64,000 nt of DNA from NCBI RefSeq assembly GCF_022965805.1, contig NC_133103.1:44809610-44873609 (forward strand), in the 5' to 3' direction. The position numbers and the translations under genes are program-made. This DNA is from Primulina eburnea. Lineage: Eukaryota > Streptophyta > Magnoliopsida > Lamiales > Gesneriaceae. Below the pieces are notes generated by a model. That model worked only from the letters and a program-made list of their open reading frames with translations. It did no database searches and had not been told where the DNA came from. Shown here in pieces: positions 60,705-64,000 of the stretch (position 1 is the first letter of the stretch; each line of letters begins with the position of its first letter).

Positions 60705-62069
60705 ATAACTGCTGAATCTGTTCGCCATGGACCTTCGCTTGTTCTTTTAATAACTTACTGAATTCGTCTACAACTTTCGCAGTCTTATCAGTGGTAGGGT
60801 TCCTATCAACCCCTTCGGTACTCTTTTGTTTGGGAGGCATTTCCTACACATAGGCTCACTTTAACATAGCGAGGAAACAATAAGATATCAATGGCAATGA
60901 AATAAAATCATTTATCAATGTTAAAATCAATAGATGCAAGATCGAAAACATACCGGATTGTCATAGGTAGAAGAAGTCATATATGGTCTGAAGAAACTTT
61001 GCTCTGATACCAATTGAAACAACCCACTCCCATAACAATTACATTTAAAGAAATGATATTCGCGTAAGCATTTAATTGAAAAGGGAAAAACTAAATACTA
61101 TTGACATAAAAAGATTTTCGAACTTTTAACATAAAAATTCACAAAATATCATCACCATGTATTCAAAAGTTACCACCAAAATACATTCATTTGATACAAA
61201 ATACATTATATTTAAAATTCTCAATGTTCATTACAACAAAATAAGTGTGACATGACAAAAGTTTTCCCATTATCTTCCATATGACTTCTTCCACTTGGAC
61301 AATCCATTTCATTCTTTCTTGTCACCTGCATCACATGATATTAACTGGAATGAGATAAAACTCAGTAAGTAGAAAACTATACATAACAAGTACATATATA
61401 TAGGCTTGGCTTGAAACATGGCTATAGCAATAGCAATGAAAATTGAATGATACCATCTTCAAAGAACAATATATATCAAGACAATACAGATGATATTTCT
61501 TGGCAATAATTAAAGAAAGTAATTGATAGTTTTGTGATCTCTGACCTGTGACATGTGATAAGTATCTCTTTGATGTAAATATCAAAGCTGTGAGAGATAC
61601 TCGTAATCATGAAATTGGCCAATTACATGCATGTAACTATTGTCAATCCTTGGCTTTAATCACAGGGATTTCATTGAGGCAATTGGACAAACACTTGGTA
61701 GACACAGTGGATTACTAGCTCCTTTATCAATGAATTCAAGAATATTCTTTTGATCAATTGATATATAACCATAACAATCTCAAAACTATAACAATGGAAG
61801 GAGCTAGACATGAATAAACATGACTTTTATACATATAAATATCATGTGAGTACAAATGAAAATTTCGACTTACAACCCACAAGCACTTGGTTGCTAAAAT
61901 GATCTCGAAGGAATTTCTACAACAATATTCATGAATTCAACCATTAATCATCACCATAAATCCCAGGAATAAACCAAGCCAACAAAACCTTCGACTTCTC
62001 AAACCTTTATTAACTCAAAAGATAGTATCCTTACCTTGAAGCTTGGAAATTGAGATAGGAGAACCTAAG
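60699..62069 (-). repeat. Near-identical second copy of alpha's 5' end
   Basis: Collinear with 56756-58126 at a constant offset of 3,943 bases: gag start, leader, primer-binding site (61001-61012) and 1,055 bp of the LTR (from 61015). I count only about six to eight differences by eye (e.g. CATGACA to CATAACA at 61031, GCGACA to GTGACA near 61550), so the copy is very recent. The left junction shares TGCTCA with the beta-type LTR; the right end is cut by element gamma. Confidence 0.9.
60700..60840 (-). pseudogene. Second alpha gag start, truncated and fused to beta LTR
   Basis: Repeats MPPKQKSTEGVDRNP and EFSKLLKEQAKVHGEQIQQLL from 60840 and then runs into antisense beta LTR sequence, giving a chimeric 92-codon ORF ending at 60562. 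The fused tail has no gag homology. No function is expected. Confidence 0.9.
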
Positions 62070-63688
62070 TGTAATAGCTGAGCCCGGTGTACGGTACGGT
62101 TTAAGCTTTATTGTGTTATTTGGGTTTATGATTAGTTGTTTATAGTTGTGTTTTGGGCTATAGTATTATTGGTTATTATTTATTTGAGGTATTAGTTGGT
62201 GTTGATTGTTCGTTTCAGCGTTTCGGATCGATTTTAGTTGAGTTTGTACTGTTCATTGCCGTGAGTAGAGTGCACCCGCGCTCTTAGATGAGTGCCCCCG
62301 CGGTGTACTATTCATCATTTTGCATTTGGAAGGCCGTGGCACCACCGCACCCGCGGCAGTGCAAGGACCGCACCCGCGGTGTGCACCGCACCCGCGGTAA
62401 TTGTAGCACCGCACCCGCGGTGATCGTGCATGGGATTTATTTTGGAATGCCGTGAGCATGGCGCACCCGCGGTGCTTGTGTTGGCGCACCCGCGGTGTAA
62501 GTATGGGCGAGTTATTTAGTCACTTTTTGGGAGTTGTTGGCCATACCTTATCCTATTCCTTCTCTTCTTTACCGATTTTCTCTCCATTGGCAAGGGTTTT
62601 CATCCATTTCTTTAGCTTTCTATCTTTGATTCTTGGAGTTATTTGGATTTCCGACTTGAGATCATCGTTCTCGTGGTATAAGGAAGCTTAGGTAAGTTTT
62701 TGGTGCGATTCTAGCGAGGTTTTGAGTTAAGGGTTATTTTGGAATTGATGTTTGAGTTGTTTAATGGATTATTTGGCTTGTACTTGTGGATATAGAGTTG
62801 ACATTGGTGTTATTTATGGATTATTGTTGTAGGTGGTGTACCAAGAGTGTAGTTGGAGGTGTTCTATTGGTAGTAAGTGGAATTTCATCCTTTTTGCTCA
62901 CATGATATTATATGTATTGTGTTTTAAAGGTTTCAAAGCGTTATTCCCTTCCATTGATCCATTGCTATGTATTCGTTTCATTGATTATCTATTGGAGGCA
63001 TTGTATGTCTCACCATTGTTATAAAGGGAATACAAGATATATTATGAGATTGCGAAACGACGGCCTTAAATGCTATTGAGAATTCAAATGTTTTATTGGA
63101 TTGATTAATCATAGCCATAGCATTGCATGCAATTAGATGATCATCGACCATAGGCTTTTATCCCCTCACAGTTATCGATTTATATCGATGGGATATTGGC
63201 AACCACAGTCACAGATACTATTGATATCAATCCAACCATAGAAAAGAGAAATACCATCGTTTTGCTATCTATTGCCATTGCTATTGCTACAGTTATTGCT
63301 ACGTTATTCATGTTTCAGAGTCGATGGTATTTATGATTTAAAAGCCATGTTTTACAGTGTATACTATGTATCATTGCTATGTAAGAGTTCCACTTGCTGA
63401 GATTTATTCTCATTTCAGTTATTTTCATGTGATGCAGATAAGAGCGACGGACCGGGACGTTGACTGTGGATGGGGGTCATATGCATACGAAGATTGGAAG
63501 GATGATTATTTTGTACCATTTTGTAACATGATCACACTAATGATATTTTGTATTTTGTTATGTCATTGGAATGATCATGTTGTTATTTTGTAAACACTTT
63601 TATAAAATGTATTTTGAAACTCCTTCCATGTTTGAAAGAAAATTTTAAATTCCGCTGTATTTTAATTGTATCGGGTCAGGGTGTCACA
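62070..63688 (+). repeat. Gamma 5' LTR
   Basis: 1,619 bp, TGTAATAGCTGAGCCCGG to CAGGGTGTCACA. Contains the GC cassette at 62266-62497 and, near its end, GATTTATTCTCATTTCAG and ATGTGATGCAG, a block shared by the alpha, delta and zeta LTRs. Confidence 0.9.
62266..62497 (+). repeat. GC-rich cassette: eight near-copies of GCACCCGCGGTG
   Basis: GCACCCGCGG occurs exactly at about 62346, 62369, 62385, 62408, 62462 and 62485, with two degenerate copies near 62271 and 62294. The core CCGCGG is palindromic and each copy could pair with its neighbours. Spacing varies from 16 to about 54 bases, so this is an interspersed repeat, not a CRISPR array. Confidence 0.9.
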
Positions 63689-63693
63689 TATAG

Positions 63694-63705
63694 TGGTATC
63701 AGAGC
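63694..63705 (+). other. Gamma primer-binding site (initiator Met tRNA)
   Basis: TGGTATCAGAGC five bases downstream of the LTR end. Confidence 0.95.
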
Positions 63706-63819
63706 ACCGGTTCTTCGGACCAATGCATATGACTTCGTCTACTTTCAACTGTCCGGGTATGTTTTCTTGCATCTATTCATTGTTATATATTGATTGTGTC
63801 TTGTGAGCAATTGTAGAGT

Positions 63820-64000
63820 ATGCCTCCTAAGCGTAAGGCGGCAGAGGGTGAGGATAGTTCTTCCTCGAGAGTTGTTGACGAGTTCGGCAAGTTGCTTAAG
63901 GAGCAGGCTAAGGTGCATAGCGATCAGATTCAACAGTTGCTCCGATTGCAAGGAGCAGGACAGGGTCGAGGCCAAGTGAGAGGTCAAGTTGCTCAGGCTG
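63820..64000 (+). CDS. Gamma gag, N-terminus (runs off the window)
   Basis: Structural polyprotein of a Ty3/gypsy element that assembles the virus-like particle. ATG at 63820-63822, about 115 bases after the primer-binding site; the 60 codons present are open. The start MPPKRKAAEGEDSSSS, the helical segment VVDEFGKLLKEQAKVH and QIQQLLRLQGAG correspond to the gag starts of delta (47228) and alpha (56897), which supports this start. The following GQGRGQVRGQVAQ is Gly/Arg/Gln-rich. Unlike delta, there is no nonsense codon at the QGAG position. The capsid and zinc-knuckle regions lie beyond 64000. Confidence 0.9.
   Translation, partial: MPPKRKAAEGEDSSSSRVVDEFGKLLKEQAKVHSDQIQQLLRLQGAGQGRGQVRGQVAQA

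Larger units (their letters stand above)
62070..64000 (+). mobile_element. Element gamma: Ty3/gypsy retrotransposon, 5' part, apparently intact
   Basis: 5' LTR, primer-binding site and gag start in perfect order on the plus strand, truncated by the window edge. Inserted in the copied alpha LTR next to CTAAG (62065-62069), the presumed left target duplication. It is the only element here without visible damage. The 3' half is needed to judge autonomy. Confidence 0.85.

Noticed and set aside
62266..62497. Regularly repeated GCACCCGCGGTG resembling a repeat-spacer array
   Set aside because: Spacing is irregular, repeats are 10-13 bases, and the location is an LTR in a plant genome; not CRISPR.

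Overview
This is nuclear DNA from a flowering plant, almost certainly a eudicot. It is AT-rich and has spliced-gene architecture, chromodomain-bearing Ty3/gypsy retrotransposons primed by initiator-Met tRNA, and hAT, PIF/Harbinger, Helitron and MULE-type elements. The repeat style and one repeated host-like protein remind me of Lamiales (Gesneriaceae), but that is only an impression. There is no rRNA, no tRNA gene and no CRISPR array. I see one probable functional host gene: the first exon of a UBP16-type ubiquitin-specific protease at 2221-2540 (minus), running off the left edge through a long intron. Nearly everything else is transposable elements and their decay products.

Layout. (1) 1-5.5 kb: the UBP16-like exon 1 with intron, then AT-rich DNA with three copies of a 160-185 bp MITE that makes 9-bp target duplications. 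(2) 5.5-16.1 kb: an old tandem duplication of a ~2.5 kb gene-free unit. The right-hand copy was later hit by a 1,865-bp solo LTR (8760-10624) and a 3.7-kb PIF/Harbinger element (11467-15164), which itself carries a 748-bp hAT MITE. (3) 17.3-22.4 kb: a solo LTR of about 3.07 kb containing a 2.0-kb Helitron. (4) 24.9-59.3 kb: a degenerate host-like coding sequence split by a 33-kb stack of nested elements. Element alpha (25759-58710, minus, Ty3/gypsy) carries a solo LTR (26170-36236) in its 3' LTR, and that LTR contains element beta (28083-35863). In alpha's pol lies a hAT transposon (38825-53512), whose transposase gene contains element delta (40570-51200). The 5' LTR of delta holds an inverted LTR segment that forms a ~1.2-kb hairpin. 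(5) 59.3-64.0 kb: a truncated beta-type LTR joined by 6-bp microhomology to a near-identical copy of alpha's 5' end, then element gamma (plus strand, from 62070). Gamma has an intact-looking LTR, primer-binding site and gag start, and runs off the right edge.

How the parts relate. None of the Ty3/gypsy elements lying fully inside the window can be autonomous: each has nonsense codons, frameshifts or lost catalytic residues. Gamma is the only one with no visible damage. Target-site duplications, empty paralogous sites and nesting give a self-consistent order of insertions. No clearly new biological system is present. The observations most worth follow-up are the hairpin-forming LTR in delta, the GC-rich repeat cassette that sits in the same promoter-proximal place in four LTR types but differs in sequence, and the recent chimeric duplication at 60.7 kb.
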